A DNA stretch of 35,401 nucleotides from Oscillospiraceae bacterium (GCA_015069205.1 SVIZ01000018.1:1-35401), one strand, 5' to 3'. Shown: positions 6,893-14,844, counted from the first letter of the stretch. Translations and numbers: made by a program. The notes: generated by a model from the letters alone, not told the origin.

Positions 6893-9800
6893 TTTGATTA
6901 CCTCCTTCGTTATCGTCTCCATTCAGGAAAGCAAGCGGATCTGCAGCAGCCGGCTGAGCTGCCTGGGCACCATAAGGATCAGTACCGGCGCCAACGTAAG
7001 GATCGGCAGGAGCCTGCTGCATCTGCTGTGCAGCATAAGGATCTGCAGGTGCTGCATACTGCGCAGCATACTGATTGGCATCAGGCTGGTACTGTTGCTG
7101 AACAGGTTGCTGATATTGTTGCTGATATTGCTGTCCGGCAGGCTGTTGATATTGCTGCTGATACTGCTGCTCTACAGGCTGCTGATACTGCTGCTGTACG
7201 GGCTGCTGGTATTGAGGCTGTACCGGTTGTTGTGCCGTTTGTTGTACGGATTGCTGAACGGCCTGCTGATATCTTCTTCTGTTCTGTACAGCCGCCTTGC
7301 GTACAGACTGGGGATACTGATGTACCGGAGCTGCAACCGGTTCAACAGGTTCTTCAGGGATTGATTCACCTGCAGGAAGCTGCGCTTCAGAAGATGTCTC
7401 AGGTGCAACAGGTGCTGCCATCTGAGGTGCTGCCGGAGCAGGCTTTTCGCGCTGTCTCTTCTCAGGCTTCAATGAGATATCACGCTCATCGATCTGGCCG
7501 GAGAACGAAGACAGAGGATAAAGGAATGCAAGTACTGCAACGATCAGCGTAAGGATGAGGAATGTGATCCTGACGTTATTTACCATGAATGCAACCATGA
7601 TGATCGGGATCATGACTCCGGCGCCCATGTAGACCGTGTACTCAGCGAGCTTTCTTAAGTTAGCCTTTACCTTTCCGTTGCAGATAAGGTAAAGAACATA
7701 GATGTAATAGTAATCGTGGATTCCTAAAGCGATACCCATGAATGCGCATGAGACTACGAGCATCTTTGCCGAAGGCATCAGCGCGAAAAGGAACAGACCC
7801 AAAACTGTCGAAGCAGCCTGGATAAGCACTCTTGTTCTTGATGTGAGGAGATGTGCAAATCTGTTCTTGGCAAAGCCGCATACGAAGCATGCGGTAAATC
7901 CGCAAACGAGGAAATAGAACGATGTCGTAGGAAGTGAGATACCGACTCTCTCAAGATAGTTCGGAATGAACATGAGCATGAATGAGAGAACGACACCGAG
8001 CATAAGGAATGAGGAATTCAGGAATCTTGCGATTCTTGAATCACTGAATACCGAGAAGAATCCGCTGATGGACAAAGGAGCTTCTCTTACCACTGTATTG
8101 TTTTGCATGAAGTAGATCATGCCGATGCTTGTAAGAACGAGTGCTGCACCGCTGATGATGGTTACGATGAAAAGACCGTATCTCTCATAGCAGATACCTG
8201 CGATAACCGCACCTACCGCAACACCGAGGAAGTAAGATGAAGACTGTACGTTGTGGATAACTCTGTCGTTATAGTCCTTATATCCGAGTCTGCCTGCATT
8301 GATCCTGTAGTCTCTGAGATAGTCAAAAGACATACCAAAGCAGAAACCGATCGGAAGTGCGAGCACTGCAGTAAGATAAGGGAAATTAACAACACCTGCG
8401 ATAAGCGCGAAGAAATATCCTGCGCATGTTATAGAAATGAGAGCAATCCTGCTCGTAAGCTTTGTCTTGATGCTGTTCCTAAGTCCTGAGAATCCGAGAT
8501 AACCCCAGATGAACAGGAGCAGCGTAACGCAGATCAGGCCCTGTACTGCCTGCATAGGCAGATAGTCTATCTGTTCCTTGAAATAATCCGCAAACGCTAT
8601 CGGCATCATGATGGAGCCGAATGCGGTAAAGAATGAAAGGAATCTGTTTGCATTCTCACCATACATGACAAGTACGGGAGCATTGCCGGAGATACCCTTT
8701 GAGATAGTAGAAATGAGAAGGTTCAATTCGAAGATCATGATACCCATTGAGATCGCAATGGAGATGATCGTGAATATCCATGAAAGGCTCATTCCGTTTA
8801 CCGAGCTCTCGAAATCATCTCTCGGCATCATTACCTCGAGAACGCCGGATACAGTATTCTCGGAAGAGATGATCGGAGCAATGGCGCAGACATAAGCTAC
8901 ACCGCCGTCATTTCGAGATGTGAAAGCAACCTGCTGGAGACCGAAGCAGTCAATGTACTGGTTGCCTGCACCTGTAAGATAGTACTGCTGTACGTTACCT
9001 GTAGCAGTTGAAGAATAGAGTCTTAAGAATGAATCTCCTGCCATCGTATAGATGTTTACGATGTAAGGCTTGTCATTGGCATACTTATAAACAGGAAGCA
9101 TGTAAGACATGTTCTCTCTTACTTCAGTATACGTAAGAGCAGCGGCGGAAGTTACCGCACACTTTTCCATCATGTCGGCACGTTCACTCTCAAGAGCTTT
9201 AATGTATGTGTTCGACAGCTGTGTTGCCATCACGATAAGTACAACGAGGATTATCGTGAAGCAGTAACCGATCGTGGAAGAGATAAGTCTTCTGTCACGG
9301 TTCTGAGGAGTCTCAACATTCTTCTTTCCCGAACCGCTCTGTCTTCCTCTGAGGACGCGGATGAGGACTTCCTGAAGCGCGAAAAGGAAAACACCCGAAA
9401 GAACTGCGATTACTACTGCAGTGAGGATTCTTGACTCAAGCTTGTCGCCTAATTCGTAAAGCTCACCGAATGTACACTTGTACTCGAAAACACCGACACA
9501 CATGCCCGTGCTGTCTGTGATCGGAACGATGATGCTCTCATAATTTTCGCCTACGAGAACTGTCTGTTCTGAAGTTCCGCCGAGCCACTCGGAAATATCT
9601 CTGCTTGCAACTGCAAACTCTGAAGGATCATTAACACCACGACTTAAGAGAAGTGATAACTGACCCTGGTTATAACCGAAGAGACCGTATCCTTCTGCGG
9701 ACAGATTCTCCGTTGAAGTATCTGCAAGCATAAGGTCGAGGAGCGCGCTGTATCTTGCCGGAGCGTTAACGGTATTCGATACAAGATCATCACCGTCTAT

Positions 9801-10010
9801 ACTCATTCTGACTACGTCTGTTACCTGATGCATCTTCGTGTCAGAGATCTTCTGGAACTCTTCCTCGAACTGGAGTCTCATGTGGTGAACAGCAAAAGAA
9901 ACCGCAGCGATCGCTACGACAAAAGAAACGATTATCAATATACAGATACGAACTATTCTACCGGCAACATCATTACGTTCAGCCGTTTGTTCATTCTGAA
10001 GATTAGCCAT
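6885..10010 (-). CDS. Two-loop sensor-like domain fused to an MFS-type transporter with a Gln/Pro-rich tail
   Basis: A 1041-residue membrane protein of unusual architecture. Helix 1 (about 19-41) is followed by a 150-residue extracytoplasmic segment (42-195), helix 2 (196-218), a short basic cytoplasmic loop, helix 3 (244-263), a second 145-residue extracytoplasmic segment (264-408) and helix 4 (409-432). The placement resembles membrane-anchored Cache/PAS-like sensors. Residues about 455-835 contain around 12 hydrophobic helices in MFS style, with a long central loop near 560-590 and a mid-point linker near 640. The tail 840-1041 is cytoplasmic: Ala/Pro/Glu-rich, then a Gln-Tyr-Pro repeat (913-980), then an acidic end. 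No kinase, GGDEF or methyl-accepting output domain is present. ATG is preceded by GGAGG with 9 bases spacing. Substrate and ligand are unknown; I infer a ligand-gated carrier or transport-type receptor. Confidence 0.85.
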   Translation of the reverse strand: MANLQNEQTAERNDVAGRIVRICILIIVSFVVAIAAVSFAVHHMRLQFEEEFQKISDTKMHQVTDVVRMSIDGDDLVSNTVNAPARYSALLDLMLADTSTENLSAEGYGLFGYNQGQLSLLLSRGVNDPSEFAVASRDISEWLGGTSEQTVLVGENYESIIVPITDSTGMCVGVFEYKCTFGELYELGDKLESRILTAVVIAVLSGVFLFALQEVLIRVLRGRQSGSGKKNVETPQNRDRRLISSTIGYCFTIILVVLIVMATQLSNTYIKALESERADMMEKCAVTSAAALTYTEVRENMSYMLPVYKYANDKPYIVNIYTMAGDSFLRLYSSTATGNVQQYYLTGAGNQYIDCFGLQQVAFTSRNDGGVAYVCAIAPIISSENTVSGVLEVMMPRDDFESSVNGMSLSWIFTIISIAISMGIMIFELNLLISTISKGISGNAPVLVMYGENANRFLSFFTAFGSIMMPIAFADYFKEQIDYLPMQAVQGLICVTLLLFIWGYLGFSGLRNSIKTKLTSRIALISITCAGYFFALIAGVVNFPYLTAVLALPIGFCFGMSFDYLRDYRINAGRLGYKDYNDRVIHNVQSSSYFLGVAVGAVIAGICYERYGLFIVTIISGAALVLTSIGMIYFMQNNTVVREAPLSISGFFSVFSDSRIARFLNSSFLMLGVVLSFMLMFIPNYLERVGISLPTTSFYFLVCGFTACFVCGFAKNRFAHLLTSRTRVLIQAASTVLGLFLFALMPSAKMLVVSCAFMGIALGIHDYYYIYVLYLICNGKVKANLRKLAEYTVYMGAGVMIPIIMVAFMVNNVRITFLILTLIVAVLAFLYPLSSFSGQIDERDISLKPEKRQREKPAPAAPQMAAPVAPETSSEAQLPAGESIPEEPVEPVAAPVHQYPQSVRKAAVQNRRRYQQAVQQSVQQTAQQPVQPQYQQPVQQQYQQPVEQQYQQQYQQPAGQQYQQQYQQPVQQQYQPDANQYAAQYAAPADPYAAQQMQQAPADPYVGAGTDPYGAQAAQPAAADPLAFLNGDDNEGGNQNG
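7071..7274 (-). repeat. Gln/Tyr/Pro codon repeat in the sensor-MFS tail
   Basis: Tandem, imperfect units coding QQYQQPVQ-like motifs (residues 913-980 of the gene at 6885-10010). The DNA is rich in CTGCTG and TGCTGATA on the plus strand and is likely to vary in length by slippage. The open frames seen on the plus strand here are by-products of this repeat. Confidence 0.9.
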
Positions 10011-10046
10011 TTAAAAAGCCTCCTGCTCTGCTTATAAACCGCATAC

Positions 10047-10075
10047 ATTATACACAAATAATAAAAAAACAAGAA
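10047..10075 (-). promoter_or_regulatory. Promoter of the sensor-MFS unit
   Basis: Minus-strand consensus TATAAT (10047-10052), with TTCTTG (10070-10075) 17 bases upstream as a weak -35. The tract between is almost only A/T. It lies 37 bases before the start codon. Confidence 0.55.
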
Positions 10076-10107
10076 ATATATGTATAAGGCAAAATCAGGT
10101 CTTTTCT

Positions 10108-10629
10108 TCAAAGGGCTCCGGACACGATGTCACAGAGCTCTTCATAAGTGAGACTGCCAGATCTATTGTATGTAACAACACCATCTTTACCGATTACTAT
10201 CGTCTGAGGCAAAACAGTTGAAGCATTAAGAAGCTCACTTACGCTTCCGTCTTCATCTACAGCAAAAGGAATAGTATAAGAATAATCTGAAAGCCAGGCT
10301 GCAACGTCAGTTGTAACCGGTGCAGAATGAATGGCTATTACTGAAACTTCATCAGAAAAATCTTCACTTATCTTCTCAAAATTCGGCAGTTCAGCCACAC
10401 ACGGAATACACCAGGTTGCCCACAGATTTATGACGACTACTTTCCCCTTCTGTTCAGACAATCTGAAATCAGTTCCGTCTGTACAGGCGATGGAAAAATC
10501 ACTTAATAGCTCTCCTTCTGCTGCTCCCGTTGTGATATTTTTCTTTCCAAAGAAATTAACGAAAATAACTACCGCAACAAGAAAAATAATCGCTAGACTC
10601 CAGAGGATAATCCTGATATTTCTTCTCAT
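10108..10629 (-). CDS. TlpA/ResA-like membrane-anchored thioredoxin
   Basis: A 173-residue protein with an N-terminal membrane anchor (about 6-27) and an exported thioredoxin-fold domain. The redox site is WCIPC (Cys74, Cys77) in the ResA/TlpA context INLWATWCIPC, and a cis-proline loop follows at VLPQT. Such proteins reduce or exchange disulfides of exported proteins, for example in cytochrome c maturation. No cytochrome genes are seen here. Its ATGA start overlaps the stop of the 4Fe-4S membrane protein gene by 4 bases. That gene could supply electrons across the membrane to this thioredoxin, which is an inference from context. Confidence 0.93.
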   Translation of the reverse strand: MRRNIRIILWSLAIIFLVAVVIFVNFFGKKNITTGAAEGELLSDFSIACTDGTDFRLSEQKGKVVVINLWATWCIPCVAELPNFEKISEDFSDEVSVIAIHSAPVTTDVAAWLSDYSYTIPFAVDEDGSVSELLNASTVLPQTIVIGKDGVVTYNRSGSLTYEELCDIVSGAL

Positions 10630-11510
10630 GATTCTGCCTCCTTATGAGCGATATCAGGACCTCTTAAAACAAGCTTCCCTGCTTTGAATGTTATGGCTTT
10701 TTCAGGACATACATCTATGCATTCCCCACACTGGATACACTCTCTGTCACCAACCCTTTTAATGTCCATCTGACAGGTCTTAACACATGCTCCGCAGTTG
10801 TTACATTTGTTCATGTCGACCCTTACTCCGAGAAGCGCGATCTTCGAAAACAAACTGTATATCGCACCCAAAGGACAGATAAATCTGCAGAAAGCACGGA
10901 ATATGAAAACACATGTGACCACCATCGCAATGAGCACTGCCAGTTTCCAGTAAAATAAACCGCCTGTTAAAGCACGGAGTTCGGCATTATCAGGATGTAT
11001 CATCAACATCAACGCACCCTCCAATGTTCCTGCAGGACAGATATACTTGCAGAACGCCGGAAGAGGCTGCTTACGAAGGCCGAAGAACAAGGGGATCACA
11101 ACAACAAAAATGCTGAGTATCACATACTTAATGAAGGTGAGTTTTTGAGTTATTTTATTCTTCTTAAGTTTCTTTACAGGTATCTTGTGAAGCAGTTCCT
11201 GGATAAGTCCGAAGGGGCACAGAAAGCCACAAATAACACGTCCCAAAAACATACCAAATAACAGGATAATTCCTATTACATAAAACGCAGGTCTGTCTGC
11301 TGATGCAGAAATCGCATTCTGCAAAGAACCCAAAGGACATGCACTTATTGCTCCGGGACAGGAATAACAGTTAAGGCCGGGTACGCATGCATTTTTCAAT
11401 ACCCCGGTATATATCTCTCCTTCTGCAAAGCCTTTGATGTAAGCGTTATAAAGGAGTGCCGTATATACTTGTATGAGCCTTCTGGTCAAAGGTTTTCTCT
11501 TCTTATCCAA
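10626..11510 (-). CDS. NapH/CcoG-like 4Fe-4S membrane protein
   Basis: A 294-residue integral membrane electron carrier of the NapH/YccM/MauN type. It has four or five hydrophobic helices (for example near 75-95, 125-145 and 185-207). CxxxCP motifs flank the helices (CGFLCP, CKYICP, CRFICP), and a Cys-rich N-terminal loop carries CYSCPG and CPLG. Two ferredoxin-type 4Fe-4S motifs near the C-terminus (CNNCGACVKTC and CIQCGECIDVC) face the cytoplasm. Relatives pass electrons between quinones or ferredoxin and periplasmic partners. The start is TTG at 11510, with GGAG about 10 bases upstream; it overlaps the stop of the 46-codon gene by 8 bases. No in-frame ATG exists near the N-terminus. The downstream neighbour is a TlpA-like thioredoxin. 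Confidence 0.92.
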   Translation of the reverse strand: MDKKRKPLTRRLIQVYTALLYNAYIKGFAEGEIYTGVLKNACVPGLNCYSCPGAISACPLGSLQNAISASADRPAFYVIGIILLFGMFLGRVICGFLCPFGLIQELLHKIPVKKLKKNKITQKLTFIKYVILSIFVVVIPLFFGLRKQPLPAFCKYICPAGTLEGALMLMIHPDNAELRALTGGLFYWKLAVLIAMVVTCVFIFRAFCRFICPLGAIYSLFSKIALLGVRVDMNKCNNCGACVKTCQMDIKRVGDRECIQCGECIDVCPEKAITFKAGKLVLRGPDIAHKEAES

Positions 11511-11643
11511 GGCCGATACACTCCGAACAGATCTTTACGGCTTTTGCAAACACATCACGTGCTCCGCCGTTCAACACACCGAAGACTATAAGAACGATTG
11601 CTGCAGCGACCAGAACTGCCCAAATGATCTTTTTGTGTTTCAC
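11503..11643 (-). CDS. CD1871A-family CXXC motif peptide (46 residues)
   Basis: A very short gene that begins with GTG. The peptide has an N-terminal basic KHKK, one membrane helix (about residues 7-25, IIWAVLVAAAIVLIVFG) and an exported tail that ends in ICSECIGLG, with the CXXC pair at Cys39 and Cys42. This matches the clostridial family named after CD1871A, usually 40-50 residues with the same ending. Its GTG overlaps the lipoprotein stop (GTGA), and its own stop lies inside the start of the 4Fe-4S gene, so it is translated as part of the cassette. The CXXC is a likely disulfide relay partner for the TlpA-like protein; the true role is unknown. Confidence 0.85.
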   Translation of the reverse strand: MKHKKIIWAVLVAAAIVLIVFGVLNGGARDVFAKAVKICSECIGLG

Positions 11644-12023
11644 TCTTTAACCGCCGCAAGAATTATGTTAAAAGTTTCCGGTTTTTCTTCTGTATACCAG
11701 TCAGATTCTTCAGGCATTTCAAAACCTTCAGGACACTTGATAATCTGAACGTGATACTTGTAAGGATCGCCCGTAAAAACAGCTGTTCCGTCTTCATCAG
11801 TCGTAACAGGAACGCATATGGAATCAGTGCAGAAATTTATAATGACGCCTTCTATTCCCTCACCGTTTTCGAGCGAGGTTACAATGACCGTATAAGTGCA
11901 TTTTGAAGGATCTTCAGACTCACTTACGGATGATGATTTCGATGCACAGCATGTAAGACAGCCAAGCGTCATTACCAATGCAAAAAATACGCAAAGATTC
12001 CTGATCAGTTTTCTCATTCCCAT
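11640..12023 (-). CDS. Small lipoprotein with a predicted beta-sandwich domain
   Basis: A 127-residue lipoprotein. After MRKLIRN a hydrophobic stretch leads to a lipobox around LTCC (Cys25 or Cys26 lipidated), then a Ser-rich spacer. The mature domain (about 42-125, starting at TYTVIVTS) contains EGIEGVIINFC and TDEDGTAVFTGDPYKYHVQI, the pattern of Cna-B/SpaA-type or carboxypeptidase-regulatory beta-sandwich modules. It has two cysteines (NFCTDSIC) and another in IIKCPEG, which may be redox substrates of the cassette. Two in-frame ATG codons (12023 and 12017) share a GGGAAG site; either may be used. It is the first gene of the cassette running to 10108. No strong promoter is evident in the 70 bases upstream. 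Confidence 0.85.
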   Translation of the reverse strand: MGMRKLIRNLCVFFALVMTLGCLTCCASKSSSVSESEDPSKCTYTVIVTSLENGEGIEGVIINFCTDSICVPVTTDEDGTAVFTGDPYKYHVQIIKCPEGFEMPEESDWYTEEKPETFNIILAAVKE

Positions 12024-12093
12024 GTTCTTCCCATTAAGATTTCTCGTGATGCCATTATCTTATCACATGGCTGATTTTGTGTTCCCGGAATAC

Positions 12094-12126
12094 AAAAAAG
12101 GTTACCTCAAAAACGAGATAACCTTT
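12094..12126 (-). terminator. Terminator of the tRNA-Leu / tRNA-fMet unit
   Basis: Stem arms at 12097-12108 and 12115-12126 (AAAGGTTA and CTC blocks with one A/C mismatch), followed on the minus strand by TTTTTT. It begins 7 bases past the encoded CCA of tRNA-fMet. Confidence 0.88.
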
Positions 12127-12132
12127 GTAATC

Positions 12133-12209
12133 TGGTTGCGGAGGCGGGACTCGAACCACACGACCTCCGGGTTATGAGCCCGGCAAGCTACCAACTGCTC
12201 CACTCCGCG
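12133..12209 (-). tRNA. Initiator tRNA-fMet (CAT), with an irregular T-stem
   Basis: A 77-nt minus-strand tRNA with encoded CCA. Initiator hallmarks are clear: an unpaired C1/A72 end (CGCGGAG with CTCCGCA), and three consecutive G:C pairs above the anticodon loop (CCGGG, CTCATAA, CCCGG). The D-loop is 8 nt. The T-stem is odd: the 5' strand reads GTGTGG against CCCGC, which pairs only if one T is bulged out, and the last D-stem pair is G-T. Length stays 77 because the short D-loop offsets the extra base. Confidence 0.9.
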
Positions 12210-12239
12210 ATATCAATCGCCGCACTTAAAAGGAATAAA

Positions 12240-12326
12240 TGGTGCTCGTGACCGGACTTGAACCGGTACGGATTTTACTCCGACGGATTTTAAGTCCGTT
12301 GCGTCTGCCAATTCCGCCACACGAGC
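12240..12326 (-). tRNA. tRNA-Leu (TAA)
   Basis: An 87-nt class II tRNA on the minus strand. Acceptor GCTCGTG/CACGAGC is perfect, the anticodon is TAA inside ACTTAAAATC, a long variable arm is present, T-stem ACCGG/CCGGT is intact and CCA is encoded. It is first in a two-tRNA transcript with tRNA-fMet 30 nt downstream. Confidence 0.96.
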
Positions 12327-12347
12327 CTATCCGTAAGTGCGTGAACA

Positions 12348-12376
12348 ATATTAACATCAGGAATGTTCAAAGTCAA
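12348..12376 (-). promoter_or_regulatory. Promoter of the tRNA-Leu / tRNA-fMet unit
   Basis: Minus-strand TTGACT (12371-12376), 17-base spacer, TAATAT (12348-12353), placed 21 bases before the tRNA-Leu 5' end. Confidence 0.82.
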
Positions 12377-12434
12377 GGCACAATATTCACCTCATAAAGT
12401 TTATAAAAGACAAGAAATCGTAACATAAATATTA

Positions 12435-12462
12435 TTGATTGAGAATTCATTAACGATAAAAT
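12435..12462 (+). promoter_or_regulatory. Probable promoter of the 763-residue surface protein gene
   Basis: Plus-strand TTGATT (12435-12440), 16-base spacer, TAAAAT (12457-12462). It lies in an A/T-rich stretch and leaves a short leader before the AAAGGAG site and the ATG at 12498. Confidence 0.5.
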
Positions 12463-12497
12463 AGCATATATATTTATTTATAAAGGAGATTAGACTT

Positions 12498-14789
12498 ATG
12501 CCTAACGATCCTGATAAGTTTAACAACTTTAACGGTATGAACAACTCTGACAATCAGGATGATTTTATCGATTCCTCTTTTGCAGTACAGTTCAAACCCG
12601 GCGACAAGACTGAATCCATCGCCGACAAACTCAAGGAGAGCAAAGAGAACCTTGAGAAGAAAAACAGTTCTTTCAACAACGGATTCAAGGACGAGTTCGA
12701 TGATTTTGAATTTGATTCATCCATATCTGCATTCAAGCCTTTCAAAGCACCTGAAGAGCCCGCTGCTCCCGTAAAGGAAGAACCCAAGCCGGAAGTTCCG
12801 AAGGCAGAAGCACCTAAGTCTACGGTTTCCACAGAACCTGCCTTTCCTAAGGATGGCGGCACATTCGATAAGCCGTTATCCACTGCCAAGGCACCGGAAC
12901 CTGCCAAGAATGCTATTCCTAAGTTCGACGATCTTGATGAAGCACTCGACAAGTACGAAGCAAGACAGGCTAACGAGAGGATCTTCAAGTCCGGCAATGG
13001 CCTCGACTTCGCTACTTCAGAGCACGACAAGAAAACAAGTCCTTTCCTTAACGCAGAAAAGCCTGACATCCCTGCACCCAATGGTGTGGATATCCCCAGA
13101 GCTGAAGCTCCCAAGGCACCTTCAGCACAGCCCGCAGGATTCAGACCTTATCCTTCTGCCAACAAGACCGAATTATTCAATACACCTACTCAGAATGCTA
13201 AGGCTGCACAGGAAGCAGAGAAAGCTGCAGACCAGGCATCTAAGGCAGAAGCAGTTAAGCCCGTTGAGCCCGCTAAGCCGGCATCGCCTTTCACTTCGGC
13301 AAAGCCTGCTGAACACGCTAAACCGGCAGAGCCTGCAAAGCCTGTAAATTCCGCAGCAAGTGTTATCCCTGAGACAAGAGCAGACATGTTCAAGCAGGAT
13401 GCTTCAGCTTCTCAGGTAAAGCCTGCTGAACCTGTTAAGCCTTCTGAGCCTGTTAAGGCTGCAGAACCCGTTAAGCCTGTTGAACATGCAAGACCTGTTC
13501 CTCCGGCAACTGCAAAAGCAGCTGAACCCGCAAAGCAGTCAAATACAGCAGCCGCAGCAGCTGCAGCTTCAATCACCGCAGCCGCCGCTTCAGCTTCAGC
13601 AGCAGCAAAAGCATCACAGGCATCCGTAGCAAAAGCTGCTGAACCTGCTAAGCCTGCAAAGTCTTTCGAACCCGTAAAGGCACCTGCTGAGACAGAAACG
13701 CCTCACAGACCTGCAGCTTCTGCAAAACCGAAGGAAGCACCCACTCCTGCACAGGCTAAATCTGCTCCGGCACCTGCACCTGCTCCCGCACAGGCTAAAC
13801 CTGCTCCGGCTCCTGCACCCGCACCCGCTCCTGCTACAACAGGACACAGACCGGGCATATCAAGCAAGCCTGCAGCAGCTCCACAGGCAGCTGACAATTC
13901 ACCGTTCGAACCTAAGGGCAAGCAGCCCGTTCAGGCAACAAGAGGCGTTGCAAATGGTGCTCCGGCTAACTCACATAACAACAAGACAATAACACCTGTC
14001 AGCACTGTTAAGACCAAGAAGAAAAAGAAGGAACCGAAGGCTACAAAGGATCCCGGACTTGCAGGACTTATCACATTCCTTGCAATTATCGTCGTAGCAA
14101 TCGGAGTACTCTTAGTATTGAATAACACTTCAACCATCAAGGATCTCTTTGGTAAGAAACCCGTTGAGACAATTACTACTGAAGCTACTACAACTGCTGC
14201 CATCGAACCTTCCAAGGAAGAGACAGAAGTTACTACAACAGTTACAGAGACGACAACAGAAGCTACAACTGCTGCCACTACAACTGAGGCAACAACGGCC
14301 GAGACTACCGAAGCTACTACAACTACAACAACAGAAGAAACAACCACTGAGGCTACTACAACCACAGAGGAAGAGACAACAACTACTGAAGAAGAAACAA
14401 CGACTACAGAACCTGCTAAGACAAGACAGACAACTTCCAACACTGTTGAAGGTTCAAGCATCAACGACTTCAGTACAAAGATCACAAACTTTGCTCCTAC
14501 AGAGGATGGTTTCAAGTTCGACATCGAGTTGAAGAACAAGAGCAACTGCACTGCTAACCTTCCCAAGTCTCTCTACGGTCTTGATATCAAGCTCTTCTGC
14601 GATCAGTCGATCACTGAAGTTACTTCTGATGGCATGACATTCACCGGTGACGGAACATCATTCAGAGGCACACCTAACGAGATCGCAGTAGCAGGCGGCG
14701 AGACATATATCTTCACCGTTTATGTAACCACAAGTTCTTATGTAACACAGTATGGTTACAACTACGCTTACTTCGACTGGGTCAAGTAA
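12498..14789 (+). CDS. Membrane-anchored low-complexity protein with an extracellular C-terminal domain
   Basis: Function not recognised. The 763-residue protein lacks a signal peptide. Residues 1-505 are cytoplasmic and low in complexity: an acidic, Asp/Phe-rich start, then long Ala/Pro/Lys repeats with KPAEPAKPVEP-like units. A basic block (KTKKKKKEPK) precedes one membrane helix (about 520-541), so the C-terminus faces outside. There follows a 90-residue Thr/Glu spacer (TTTTEE-type, about 555-645) resembling glycosylated or wall-spanning linkers. Last is a compact 110-residue domain (653-763), rich in aromatic and Asn/Thr residues and probably a beta-sandwich. AAAGGAG precedes the ATG by 9 bases. 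It is a stand-alone gene ended by the terminator at 14811-14844. An envelope-spanning anchor or regulator is one guess. Confidence 0.85.
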   Translation: MPNDPDKFNNFNGMNNSDNQDDFIDSSFAVQFKPGDKTESIADKLKESKENLEKKNSSFNNGFKDEFDDFEFDSSISAFKPFKAPEEPAAPVKEEPKPEVPKAEAPKSTVSTEPAFPKDGGTFDKPLSTAKAPEPAKNAIPKFDDLDEALDKYEARQANERIFKSGNGLDFATSEHDKKTSPFLNAEKPDIPAPNGVDIPRAEAPKAPSAQPAGFRPYPSANKTELFNTPTQNAKAAQEAEKAADQASKAEAVKPVEPAKPASPFTSAKPAEHAKPAEPAKPVNSAASVIPETRADMFKQDASASQVKPAEPVKPSEPVKAAEPVKPVEHARPVPPATAKAAEPAKQSNTAAAAAAASITAAAASASAAAKASQASVAKAAEPAKPAKSFEPVKAPAETETPHRPAASAKPKEAPTPAQAKSAPAPAPAPAQAKPAPAPAPAPAPATTGHRPGISSKPAAAPQAADNSPFEPKGKQPVQATRGVANGAPANSHNNKTITPVSTVKTKKKKKEPKATKDPGLAGLITFLAIIVVAIGVLLVLNNTSTIKDLFGKKPVETITTEATTTAAIEPSKEETEVTTTVTETTTEATTAATTTEATTAETTEATTTTTTEETTTEATTTTEEETTTTEEETTTTEPAKTRQTTSNTVEGSSINDFSTKITNFAPTEDGFKFDIELKNKSNCTANLPKSLYGLDIKLFCDQSITEVTSDGMTFTGDGTSFRGTPNEIAVAGGETYIFTVYVTTSSYVTQYGYNYAYFDWVK
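13200..13850 (+). repeat. Ala/Pro/Lys codon repeat region
   Basis: Degenerate tandem repeats coding AKPAEPAKPVEP-like units within the 763-residue protein gene, with an Ala-only run near 13545-13610. The DNA repeat AAGCCTGCTGAACC recurs, and all variation keeps the frame. Length variation between strains is likely. Confidence 0.8.
14160..14430 (+). repeat. Thr/Glu codon repeat region
   Basis: ACTACAACTGAGGC-like units coding (T)n-E-A-T-T blocks, forming the predicted extracellular spacer between the membrane helix and the C-terminal domain of the gene at 12498-14789. Long reverse-strand frames seen here are shadows of this repeat. Confidence 0.8.
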
Positions 14790-14810
14790 TCGATAATTCA
14801 GTAACAACGA

Positions 14811-14844
14811 AAGACGCTCCCGGTTTTCCGAGAGCGTCTTTTTT
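14811..14844 (+). terminator. Rho-independent terminator of the 763-residue protein gene
   Basis: Arms AAGACGCTC (14811-14819) and GAGCGTCTT (14832-14840), with inner CGG/CCG pairs, followed by a T-run from 14839 to 14844. It sits between two convergent genes. Read on the minus strand it has only TTTC, so it may serve clpE weakly as well. Confidence 0.9.

Noticed and set aside
7071..7274. Possible CRISPR-like or satellite array
   Set aside because: Units are short, imperfect and keep the coding frame of the sensor-MFS gene; there are no spacers.
6894..7552. Long plus-strand frames opposite the sensor-MFS tail
   Set aside because: They are shadows of the Gln codon repeat, rich in Leu/Ile/Arg, without a ribosome site or homology.
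13931..14566. Minus-strand Val/Ser-rich 211-codon frame
   Set aside because: It is the antisense reading of the Thr/Glu repeat and has no start context.
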